DNA of 64,000 bases from the NCBI GenBank assembly GCA_964057225.1, contig OZ059896.1:3410001-3474000 (forward strand). Direction: 5' to 3'. Shown here in pieces: positions 36,833-49,109 of the stretch. Positions within the stretch are counted from its first letter, which is position 1. Each line of letters starts with the position of its first letter. The stretch comes from Auanema rhodensis. Lineage: Eukaryota > Nematoda > Chromadorea > Rhabditida > Rhabditidae. A program made the translations under genes and the position numbers. The notes under the pieces are model-generated. The model made no database searches. It was given only the letters and a program-made list of their open reading frames with translations, and had not been told where the DNA came from.

Positions 36833-39639
36833 ATCGACGCAGCTTAAAAATCCGCATCGAATGCATTATACTACATGGAGAAACGCTCATCACAAAAATT
36901 AGTTATGATCGTTTGAAAAATGATGCATTAGTGTATGTTGAGTTTACATGTACACTCAACATTGCTTCCAAAAACATTTTGACAAAATTTTTTCGAAAAA
37001 TTTCAAAATAATTTCGCAAAAAGTAGATGTTTTTAGATTCCTTTTTTTGAGGCAAAAACGATGGACAATGTTATTCAACGAAAAAATTAATTCTTCAGGG
37101 TGAAAATCGAGGATATAAGTGTGAACTTATATCAGTTAATATCTCGGTGCATTTTTAAGCTAGCGCAAATCTGATAACACAGATCGACGCAGCTTAAAAA
37201 ACCGCATCGAATGCACTATATTACATTGAGAAAAGCTTAATACAAAAATTAGTTATGATCGTTTGAAAAATGATGCATTAGTGTATGTTGAGTTTCCATG
37301 TACACTCAACATTGCTTCCAAAAACATTTTGACAAAAATTTTTTCGAAAAATTTCAAAATAATTTAGCAAAAAGTAGATGTTTTTAGATTCCTTCTTTCA
37401 AGGCAAAAACGATGGACAATGTTATTCAACGAAAAAATTAATTCTTCAGGGTGAAAATCGAGGATATAAGAGTGAACTTATATCAGTTGATATCTCGGTG
37501 CATTTTTAAGCTAGCGCAAATCTGATAACACAGATCGACGCAGCTTAAAAATCCGCATCGAATGCATTATACTACATAGAGAAACGCTCATCACAAAAAT
37601 TAGTTATGATCGTTTGAAAAATGATGCATTAGTGTATGTTGAGTTTCCATGTACACTCAAAATTGCTTCCAAAAACATTTTGACAAAAATTTTTTCGAAA
37701 AATTTCAAAATAATTTAGCAAAAAGTAGATGTTTTTAGATTCCTTCTTTCAAGGCAAAAACGATGGACAATGTTATTCAACGAAAAAATTAATTCTTCAG
37801 GGTGAAAATCGAGGATATAAGTGTGAACTTATATCAGTTGATATCTCGGTGCATTTTTAAGCTAGCGCAAATCTGATAACACAGATCGACGCAGCTTAAA
37901 AGTCCGCATCGAATGCACTATACTACATTAAGAAAAGCTTAATACAAAAATTAGTTATGATCGTTTGAAAAATGATGCATTAGTGTATGTTGAGTTTCCA
38001 TGTACACTCAAAATTGCTTTCAAAAACATTTTGACAAAAATTTTTTCGAAAAATTTCAAAATAATTTAGCAAAAAGTAGATGTTTTTAGATTCCTTCTTT
38101 CAAGGCAAAAACGATGGACAATGTTATTCAACGAAAAAATTAATTCTTCAGGGTGAAAATCGAGGAAATAAGTGTGAACTTATATCAGTTGATATCTCGG
38201 TGCATTTTTAGGCTAGCGCAAATCTGATAACACAGATCGACGCAGCTTAAAAGTCCGCATCGAATGCACTATACTACATTAAGAAAAGCTTAATACAAAA
38301 ATTAGTTATGATCGTTTGAAAAATGATGCATTAGTGTATGTTGAGTTTCCATGTACACTCAACATTGCTTCCAAAAACATTTTGACAAAAATTTTTTCGA
38401 AAAATTTCAAAATAATTTAGCAAAAAGTAGATGTTTTTAGATTCCTTCTTTCAAGGCAAAAACGATGGACAATGTTATTCAACGAAAAAATTAATTCTTC
38501 AGGGTGAAAATCGAGGATATAAGAGTGAACTTATATCAGTTGATATCTCGGTGCATTTTTAAGCTAGCGCAAATCTGATAACACAGATCGACGCAGCTTA
38601 AAAATCCGCATCGAATGCATTATACTACATGGAGAAACGCTCATCACAAAAATTAGTTATGATTGTTTGAAAAATGATGCATTAGTGTATGTTGAGTTTC
38701 CATGTACACTCAAAATTGCTTCCAAAAACATTTTGACAAAAATTTTTTCGAAAAATTTCAAAATAATTTAGCAAAAAGTAGATGTTTTTAGATTCCTTCT
38801 TTCAAGGCAAAAACGATGGACAATGTTATTCACCGAAAAAATTAATTCTTCAGGGTGAAAATCGAGGATATAAGTGTGAACTTATATCAGTTGATATCTC
38901 GGTGCATTTTTAAGCTAGCGCAAATCTGCTAACACAGATCGACGCAGCTTAAAAGTCCGCATCGAATGCACTATACTACATTAAGAAAAGCTTAATACAA
39001 AAATTAGTTATGATCGTTTGAAAAATGATGCATTAGTGTATGTTGAGTTTCCATGTACACTCAAAATTGCTTCCAAAAACATTTTGACAAAAATTTTTTC
39101 GAAAAATTTCAAAATAATTTAGCAAAAAGTAGATGTTTTTAGATTCCTTCTTTCAAGGCAAAAACGATGGACAATGTTATTCAACGAAAAAATTAATTCT
39201 TCAGGGTGAAAATCGAGGATATAAGTGTGAACTTATATCAGTTGATATCTCGGTGCATTTTTAAGCTAGCGCAAATCTGATAACACAGATCGACGCAGCT
39301 TAAAAGTCCGCATCGAATGCACTATACTACATTAAGAAAAGCTTAATACAAAAATTAGTTATGATCGTTTGAAAAATGATGCATTAGTGTATGTTGAGTT
39401 TCCATGTACACTCAAAATTGCTTCCAAAAACATTTTGACAAAAATTTTTTCGAAAAATTTCAAAATAATTTAGCAAAAAGTAGATGTTTTTAGATTCCTT
39501 CTTTCAAGGCAAAAACGATGGGCAATGTTATTCAACGAAAAAATTAATTCTTCAGGGTGAAAATCGAGGATATAAGTGTGAACTTATATCAGTTGATATC
39601 TCGGTGCATTTTTAAGCTAGCGCAAATCTGATAACACAG
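36833..39639 (+). repeat. Eight-monomer HOR copy, 2,807 bp
   Basis: Monomers start at 36833 (B, GAGTTTACATG), 37183 (D, GAGTGAAC), 37534 (ACATAGAG), 37885 (C, GCTTTCAAAA, GAAATAAG), 38236 (GAGTGAAC), 38587 (TTCACCGAA, ending CTGCTAAC), 38938 (C) and 39289 (C, GGGC). The first six match the unit at 34728 at an offset of 2,105 bp. The last two match 42798 and 43149 of the unit at 40693. Confidence 0.85.
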
Positions 39640-40692
39640 ATCGACGCAGCTTAAAAATCCGCATCGAATGCATTATACTACATGGAGAAACGCTCATCAC
39701 AAAAATTAGTTATGATCGTTTGAAAAATGATGCATTAGTGTATGTTGAGTTTCCATGTACACTCAACATTGCTTCCAAAAACATTTTGACAAAAATTTTT
39801 TCGAAAAATTTCAAAATAATTTAGCAAAAAGTAGATGTTTTTAGATTCCTTCTTTCAAGGCAAAAACGATGGACAATGTTATTCAACGAAAAAATTAATT
39901 CTTCAGGGTGAAAATCGAGGATATAAGAGTGAACTTATATCAGTTGATATCTCGGTGCATTTTTAAGCTAGCGCAAATCTGATAACACAGATCGACGCAG
40001 CTTAAAAATCCGCATCGAATGCATTATACTACATGGAGAAACGCTCATCACAAAAATTAGTTATGATCGTTTGAAAAATGATGCATTAGTGTATGTTGAG
40101 TTTCCATGTACACTCAAAATTGCTTCCAAAAACATTTTGACAAAAATTTTTTCGAAAAATTTCAAAATAATTTAGCAAAAAGTAGATGTTTTTAGATTCC
40201 TTCTTTCAAGGCAAAAACGATGGACAATGTTATTCAACGAAAAAATTAATTCTTCAGGGTGAAAATCGAGGATATAAGTGTGAACTTATATCAGTTGATA
40301 TCTCGGTGCATTTTTAAGCTAGCGCAAATCTGCTAACACAGATCGACGCAGCTTAAAAGTCCGCATCGAATGCACTATACTACATTAAGAAAAGCTTAAT
40401 ACAAAAATTAGTTATGATCGTTTGAAAAATGATGCATTAGTGTATGTTGAGTTTCCATGTACACTCAAAATTGCTTCCAAAAACATTTTGACAAAAATTT
40501 TTTCGAAAAATTTCAAAATAATTTAGCAAAAAGTAGATGTTTTTAGATTCCTTCTTTCAAGGCAAAAACGATGGGCAATGTTATTCAACGAAAAAATTAA
40601 TTCTTCAGGGTGAAAATTGAGGATATAAGTGTGAACTTATATCAGTTGATATCTCGGTGCATTTTTAAGCTAGCGCAAATCTGATAACACAG
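39640..40692 (+). repeat. Three-monomer remnant of the 8-mer HOR, 1,053 bp
   Basis: Monomers start at 39640 (B start with GAGTGAAC end), 39991 (ending CTGCTAAC) and 40342 (C with GGGC and a private AAAATTGAGG). They correspond to steps 5, 6 and 8 of the 2,807-bp unit, which explains why the full units at 36833 and 40693 lie 3,860 bp apart (2,807 plus 1,053). A deletion by unequal exchange would produce this arrangement. Confidence 0.78.
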
Positions 40693-43499
40693 ATCGACGC
40701 AGCTTAAAAATCCGCATCGAATGCATTATACTACATGGAGAAACGCTCATCACAAAAATTAGTTATGATCGTTTGAAAAATGATGCATTAGTGTATGTTG
40801 AGTTTACATGTACACTCAACATTGCTTCCAAAAACATTTTGACAAAATTTTTTCGAAAAATTTCAAAATAATTTCGCAAAAAGTAGATGTTTTTAGATTC
40901 CTTTTTTTGAGGCAAAAACGATGGACAATGTTATTCAACGAAAAAATTAATTCTTCAGGGTGAAAATCGAGGATATAAGTGTGAACTTATATCAGTTAAT
41001 ATCTCGGTGCATTTTTAAGCTAGCGCAAATCTGATAACACAGATCGACGCAGCTTAAAAAACCGCATCGAATGCACTATATTACATTGAGAAAAGCTTAA
41101 TACAAAAATTAGTTATGATCGTTTGAAAAATGATGCATTAGTGTATGTTGAGTTTCCATGTACACTCAACATTGCTTCCAAAAACATTTTGACAAAAATT
41201 TTTTCGAAAAATTTCAAAATAATTTAGCAAAAAGTAGATGTTTTTAGATTCCTTCTTTCAAGGCAAAAACGATGGACAATGTTATTCAACGAAAAAATTA
41301 ATTCTTCAGGGTGAAAATCGAGGATATAAGAGTGAACTTATATCAGTTGATATCTCGGTGCATTTTTAAGCTAGCGCAAATCTGATAACACAGATCGACG
41401 CAGCTTAAAAATCCGCATCGAATGCATTATACTACATGGAGAAACGCTCATCACAAAAATTAGTTATGATCGTTTGAAAAATGATGCATTAGTGTATGTT
41501 GAGTTTCCATGTACACTCAAAATTGCTTCCAAAAACATTTTGACAAAAATTTTTTCGAAAAATTTCAAAATAATTTAGCAAAAAGTAGATGTTTTTAGAT
41601 TCCTTCTTTCAAGGCAAAAACGATGGACAATGTTATTCAACGAAAAAATTAATTCTTCAGGGTGAAAATCGAGGATATAAGTGTGAACTTATATCAGTTG
41701 ATATCTCGGTGCATTTTTAAGCTAGCGCAAATCTGATAACACAGATCGACGCAGCTTAAAAGTCCGCATCGAATGCACTATACTACATTAAGAAAAGCTT
41801 AATACAAAAATTAGTTATGATCGTTTGAAAAATGATGCATTAGTGTATGTTGAGTTTCCATGTACACTCAAAATTGCTTCCAAAAACATTTTGACAAAAA
41901 TTTTTTCGAAAAATTTCAAAATAATTTAGCAAAAAGTAGATGTTTTTAGATTCCTTCTTTCAAGGCAAAAACGATGGACAATGTTATTCAACGAAAAAAT
42001 TAATTCTTCAGGGTGAAAATCGAGGAAATAAGTGTGAACTTATATCAGTTGATATCTCGGTGCATTTTTAGGCTAGCGCAAATCTGATAACACAGATCGA
42101 CGCAGCTTAAAAGTCCGCATCGAATGCACTATACTACATTAAGAAAAGCTTAATACAAAAATTAGTTATGATCGTTTGAAAAATGATGCATTAGTGTATG
42201 TTGAGTTTCCATGTACACTCAACATTGCTTCCAAAAACATTTTGACAAAAATTTTTTCGAAAAATTTCAAAATAATTTAGCAAAAAGTAGATGTTTTTAG
42301 ATTCCTTCTTTCAAGGCAAAAACGATGGACAATGTTATTCAACGAAAAAATTAATTCTTCAGGGTGAAAATCGAGGATATAAGAGTGAACTTATATCAGT
42401 TGATATCTCGGTGCATTTTTAAGCTAGCGCAAATCTGATAACACAGATCGACGCAGCTTAAAAATCCGCATCGAATGCATTATACTACATGGAGAAACGC
42501 TCATCACAAAAATTAGTTATGATCGTTTGAAAAATGATGCATTAGTGTATGTTGAGTTTCCATGTACACTCAAAATTGCTTCCAAAAACATTTTGACAAA
42601 AATTTTTTCGAAAAATTTCAAAATAATTTAGCAAAAAGTAGATGTTTTTAGATTCCCTCTTTCAAGGCAAAAACGATGGACAATGTTATTCAACGAAAAA
42701 ATTAATTCTTCAGGGTGAAAATCGAGGATATAAGTGTGAACTTATATCAGTTGATATCTCGGTGCATTTTTAAGCTAGCGCAAATCTGCTAACACAGATC
42801 GACGCAGCTTAAAAGTCCGCATCGAATGCACTATACTACATTAAGAAAAGCTTAATACAAAAATTAGTTATGATCGTTTGAAAAATGATGCATTAGTGTA
42901 TGTTGAGTTTCCATGTACACTCAAAATTGCTTCCAAAAACATTTTGACAAAAATTTTTTCGAAAAATTTCAAAATAATTTAGCAAAAAGTAGATGTTTTT
43001 AGATTCCTTCTTTCAAGGCAAAAACGATGGACAATGTTATTCAACGAAAAAATTAATTCTTCAGGGTGAAAATCGAGGATATAAGTGTGAACTTATATCA
43101 GTTGATATCTCGGTGCATTTTTAAGCTAGCGCAAATCTGATAACACAGATCGACGCAGCTTAAAAGTCCGCATCGAATGCACTATACTACATTAAGAAAA
43201 GCTTAATACAAAAATTAGTTATGATCGTTTGAAAAATGATGCATTAGTGTATGTTGAGTTTCCATGTACACTCAAAATTGCTTCCAAAAACATTTTGACA
43301 AAAATTTTTTCGAAAAATTTCAAAATAATTTAGCAAAAAGTAGATGTTTTTAGATTCCTTCTTTCAAGGCAAAAACGATGGGCAATGTTATTCAACGAAA
43401 AAATTAATTCTTCAGGGTGAAAATCGAGGATATAAGTGTGAACTTATATCAGTTGATATCTCGGTGCATTTTTAAGCTAGCGCAAATCTGATAACACAT
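40693..43499 (+). repeat. Second eight-monomer HOR copy, 2,807 bp
   Basis: Monomers start at 40693 (B, GAGTTTACATG), 41043 (D, GAGTGAAC), 41394 (ACATGGAG), 41745 (C, GCTTCC, GAAATAAG, TTTTTAGGCTAG), 42096 (GAGTGAAC), 42447 (private GATTCCCTC, ending CTGCTAAC), 42798 (C) and 43149 (C, GGGC, ending CACATATCG). The order matches 36833-39639. ACATGGAG and GCTTCC show that its first half is closer to the 32974 copy than to its immediate neighbour. Confidence 0.84.
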
Positions 43500-46400
43500 A
43501 TCGACGCAGCTTAAAAATCCGCATCGAATGCATTATACTACATGGAGAAACGCTCATCACAAAAATTAGTTATGATCGTTTGAAAAATGATGCATTAGTG
43601 TATGTTGAGTTTCCATGTACACTCAACATTGCTTCCAAAAACATTTTGACAAAATTTTTTCGAAAAATTTCAAAATAATTTCGCAAAAAGTAGATGTTTT
43701 TAGATTCCTTTTTTTGAGGCAAAAACGATGGACAATGTTATTCAACGAAAAAATTAATTCTTCAGGGTGAAAATCGAGGATATAAGTGTGAACTTATATC
43801 AGTTAATATCTCGGTGCATTTTTAAGCTAGCGCAAATCTGATAACACAGATCGACGCAGCTTAAAAAACCGCATCGAATGCACTATATTACATTGAGAAA
43901 AGCTTAATACAAAAATTAGTTATGATCGTTTGAAAAATGATGCATTAGTGTATGTTGAGTTTCCATGTACACTCAACATTGCTTCCAAAAACATTTTGAC
44001 AAAATTTTTTCGAAAAATTTCAGAATAATTTAGCAAAAAGTAGATGTTTTTAGATTCCTTTTTTCGAGGCAAAAACGATGGACAATGTTATTCAACGAAA
44101 AAATTAATTCTTCAGGGTGAAAATCGAGGATATAAGTGTGAACTTATATCAGTTAATATCTCGGTGCATTTTTAAGCTAGCGCAAATCTGATAACATAGA
44201 TCGACGCAGCTTAAAAGTCCGCATCGAATGCACTATACTACATTAAGAAAAGCTTAATACAAAAATTAGTTATGATCGTTTGAAAAATGATGCATTAGTG
44301 TATGTTGAGTTTCCATGTACACTCAAAATTGCTTCCAAAAACATTTTGACAAAAATTTTTTCGAAAAATTTCAAAATAATTTAGCAAAAAGTAGATGTTT
44401 TTAGATTCCTTTTTTCGAGGCAAAAACGATGGACAATGTTATTCAACGAAAAAATTAATTCTTCAGGGTGAAAATCGAGGATATAAGTGTGAACTTATAT
44501 CAGTTGATATCTCGGTGCATTTTTAAGCTAGCGCAAATCTGATAACACAGATCGAAGCAGCTTAAAAATCCGCATCGAATGCACTATATTACATTGAGGA
44601 AAGCTTAATACAAAAATTAGTTATGATTGTTTGAAAAATGATGCATTAGTGTATGTTGAGTTTCCATGTACACTCAAAATTGCTTCCAAAAACATTTTGA
44701 CAAAAATTTTTTCGAAAAATTTCAAAATAATTTAGCAAAAAGTAGATGTTTTTAGATTCCTTCTTTCAAGGCAAAAACGATGGACAATGTTATTCAACGA
44801 AAAAATTAATTCTTCAGGGTGAAAATCGAGGAAATAAGTGTGAACTTATATCAGTTGATATCTCGGTGCATTTTTAAGCTAGCGCAAATCTGATAACACA
44901 GATCGACGCAGCTTAAAAGTCCGCATCGAATGCACTATACTACATTAAGAAAAGCTTAATACAAAAATTAGTTATGATCGTTTGAAAAATGATGCATTAG
45001 TGTATGTTGAGTTTCCATGTACACTCAAAATTGCTTCCAAAAACATTTTGACAAAAATTTTTTCGAAAAATTTCAAAATAATTTAGCAAAAAGTAGATGT
45101 TTTTAGATTCCTTCTTTCAAGGCAAAAACGATGGACAATGTTATTCAACGAAAAAATTAATTCTTCAGGGTGAAAATCGAGGAAATAAGTGTGAACTTAT
45201 ATCAGTTGATATCTCGGTGCATTTTTAAGCTAGCGCAAATCTGATAACACAGATCGACGCAGCTTAAAAGTCCGCATCGAATGCACTATACTACATTAAG
45301 AAAAGCTTAATACAAAAATTAGTTATGATCGTTTGAAAAATGATGCATTAGTGTATGTTGAGTTTCCATGTACACTCAAAATTGCTTCCAAAAACATTTT
45401 GACAAAAATTTTTTCGAAAAATTTCAAAATAATTTAGCAAAAAGTAGATGTTTTTAGATTCCTTCTTTCAAGGCAAAAACGATGGGCAATGTTATTCAAC
45501 GAAAAAATTAATTCTTCAGGGTGAAAATCGAGGATATAAGTGTGAACTTATATCAGTTGATATCTCGGTGCATTTTTAAGCTAGCGCAAATCTGATAACA
45601 CATATCGACGCAGCTTAAAAATCCGCATCGAATGCATTATACTACATGGAGAAACGCTCATCACAAAAATTAGTTATGATCGTTTGAAAAATGATGCATT
45701 AGTGTATGTTGAGTTTCCATGTACACTCAACATTGCTTCCAAAAACATTTTGACAAAATTTTTTCGAAAAATTTCAAAATAATTTCGCAAAAAGTAGATG
45801 TTTTTAGATTCCTTTTTTTGAGGCAAAAACGATGGACAATGTTATTCAACGAAAAAATTAATTCTTCAGGGTGAAAATCGAGGATATAAGTGTGAACTTA
45901 TATCAGTTAATATCTCGGTGCATTTTTAAGCTAGCGCAAATCTGATAACACAGATCGACGCAGCTTAAAAAACCGCATCGAATGCACTATATTACATTGA
46001 GAAAAGCTTAATACAAAAATTAGTTATGATCGTTTGAAAAATGATGCATTAGTGTATGTTGAGTTTCCATGTACACTCAACATTGCTTCCAAAAACATTT
46101 TGACAAAATTTTTTCGAAAAATTTCAGAATAATTTAGCAAAAAGTAGATGTTTTTAGATTCCTTTTTTCGAGGCAAAAACGATGGACAATGTTATTCAAC
46201 GAAAAAATTAATTCTTCAGGGTGAAAATCGAGGATATAAGTGTGAACTTATATCAGTTAATATCTCGGTGCATTTTTAAGCTAGCGCAAATCTGATAACA
46301 TAGATCGACGCAGCTTAAAAGTCCGCATCGAATGCACTATACTACATTAAGAAAAGCTTAATACAAAAATTAGTTATGATCGTTTGAAAAATGATGCATT

Positions 46401-49109
46401 AGTGTATGTTGAGTTTCCATGTACACTCAAAATTGCTTCCAAAAACATTTTGACAAAAATTTTTTCGAAAAATTTCAAAATAATTTAGCAAAAAGTAGAT
46501 GTTTTTAGATTCCTTTTTTCGAGGCAAAAACGATGGACAATGTTATTCAACGAAAAAATTAATTCTTCAGGGTGAAAATCGAGGATATAAGTGTGAACTT
46601 ATATCAGTTGATATCTCGGTGCATTTTTAAGCTAGCGCAAATCTGATAACACAGATCGAAGCAGCTTAAAAATCCGCATCGAATGCACTATATTACATTG
46701 AGGAAAGCTTAATACAAAAATTAGTTATGATTGTTTGAAAAATGATGCATTAGTGTATGTTGAGTTTCCATGTACACTCAAAATTGCTTCCAAAAACATT
46801 TTGACAAAAATTTTTTCGAAAAATTTCAAAATAATTTAGCAAAAAGTAGATGTTTTTAGATTCCTTCTTTCAAGGCAAAAACGATGGACAATGTTATTCA
46901 ACGAAAAAATTAATTCTTCAGGGTGAAAATCGAGGAAATAAGTGTGAACTTATATCAGTTGATATCTCGGTGCATTTTTAAGCTAGCGCAAATCTGATAA
47001 CACAGATCGACGCAGCTTAAAAGTCCGCATCGAATGCACTATACTACATTAAGAAAAGCTTAATACAAAAATTAGTTATGATCGTTTGAAAAATGATGCA
47101 TTAGTGTATGTTGAGTTTCCATGTACACTCAAAATTGCTTCCAAAAACATTTTGACAAAAATTTTTTCGAAAAATTTCAAAATAATTTAGCAAAAAGTAG
47201 ATGTTTTTAGATTCCTTCTTTCAAGGCAAAAACGATGGACAATGTTATTCAACGAAAAAATTAATTCTTCAGGGTGAAAATCGAGGAAATAAGTGTGAAC
47301 TTATATCAGTTGATATCTCGGTGCATTTTTAAGCTAGCGCAAATCTGATAACACAGATCGACGCAGCTTAAAAGTCCGCATCGAATGCACTATACTACAT
47401 TAAGAAAAGCTTAATACAAAAATTAGTTATGATCGTTTGAAAAATGATGCATTAGTGTATGTTGAGTTTCCATGTACACTCAAAATTGCTTCCAAAAACA
47501 TTTTGACAAAAATTTTTTCGAAAAATTTCAAAATAATTTAGCAAAAAGTAGATGTTTTTAGATTCCTTCTTTCAAGGCAAAAACGATGGGCAATGTTATT
47601 CAACGAAAAAATTAATTCTTCAGGGTGAAAATCGAGGATATAAGTGTGAACTTATATCAGTTGATATCTCGGTGCATTTTTAAGCTAGCGCAAATCTGAT
47701 AACACATATCGACGCAGCTTAAAAATCCGCATCGAATGCATTATACTACATGGAGAAACGCTCATCACAAAAATTAGTTATGATCGTTTGAAAAATGATG
47801 CATTAGTGTATGTTGAGTTTCCATGTACACTCAACATTGCTTCCAAAAACATTTTGACAAAATTTTTTCGAAAAATTTCAAAATAATTTCGCAAAAAGTA
47901 GATGTTTTTAGATTCCTTTTTTTGAGGCAAAAACGATGGACAATGTTATTCAACGAAAAAATTAATTCTTCAGGGTGAAAATCGAGGATATAAGTGTGAA
48001 CTTATATCAGTTAATATCTCGGTGCATTTTTAAGCTAGCGCAAATCTGATAACACAGATCGACGCAGCTTAAAAAACCGCATCGAATGCACTATATTACA
48101 TTGAGAAAAGCTTAATACAAAAATTAGTTATGATCGTTTGAAAAATGATGCATTAGTGTATGTTGAGTTTCCATGTACACTCAACATTGCTTCCAAAAAC
48201 ATTTTGACAAAATTTTTTCGAAAAATTTCAGAATAATTTAGCAAAAAGTAGATGTTTTTAGATTCCTTTTTTCGAGGCAAAAACGATGGACAATGTTATT
48301 CAACGAAAAAATTAATTCTTCAGGGTGAAAATCGAGGATATAAGTGTGAACTTATATCAGTTAATATCTCGGTGCATTTTTAAGCTAGCGCAAATCTGAT
48401 AACATAGATCGACGCAGCTTAAAAGTCCGCATCGAATGCACTATACTACATTAAGAAAAGCTTAATACAAAAATTAGTTATGATCGTTTGAAAAATGATG
48501 CATTAGTGTATGTTGAGTTTCCATGTACACTCAAAATTGCTTCCAAAAACATTTTGACAAAAATTTTTTCGAAAAATTTCAAAATAATTTAGCAAAAAGT
48601 AGATGTTTTTAGATTCCTTTTTTCGAGGCAAAAACGATGGACAATGTTATTCAACGAAAAAATTAATTCTTCAGGGTGAAAATCGAGGATATAAGTGTGA
48701 ACTTATATCAGTTGATATCTCGGTGCATTTTTAAGCTAGCGCAAATCTGATAACACAGATCGAAGCAGCTTAAAAATCCGCATCGAATGCACTATATTAC
48801 ATTGAGGAAAGCTTAATACAAAAATTAGTTATGATTGTTTGAAAAATGATGCATTAGTGTATGTTGAGTTTCCATGTACACTCAAAATTGCTTCCAAAAA
48901 CATTTTGACAAAAATTTTTTCGAAAAATTTCAAAATAATTTAGCAAAAAGTAGATGTTTTTAGATTCCTTCTTTCAAGGCAAAAACGATGGACAATGTTA
49001 TTCAACGAAAAAATTAATTCTTCAGGGTGAAAATCGAGGAAATAAGTGTGAACTTATATCAGTTGATATCTCGGTGCATTTTTAAGCTAGCGCAAATCTG
49101 ATAACACAG
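43500..49109 (+). repeat. Six-monomer HOR, 2,104 bp, two full copies and a partial third
   Basis: Units start at 43500, 45604 and 47708. Each holds B, a D/B* recombinant (four A, TTTCAGAATAATTTAGC, TTTTTCGAGG), C (TTTTTCGAGG), an E/A recombinant (ATCGAAGCAG start, GAAATAAG), C (GAAATAAG) and C (GGGC). The first two copies are complete (43500-45603 and 45604-47707). All three are preceded by the diagnostic junction CACATATCGACG in place of CACAGATCGACG. By eye the two full copies look identical. The third keeps its first four monomers (to 49109), then changes at 49110 to a C copy with CTTTTTTTAAGG; its third and fourth monomers are also the start of the 17-mer unit. Confidence 0.88.
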
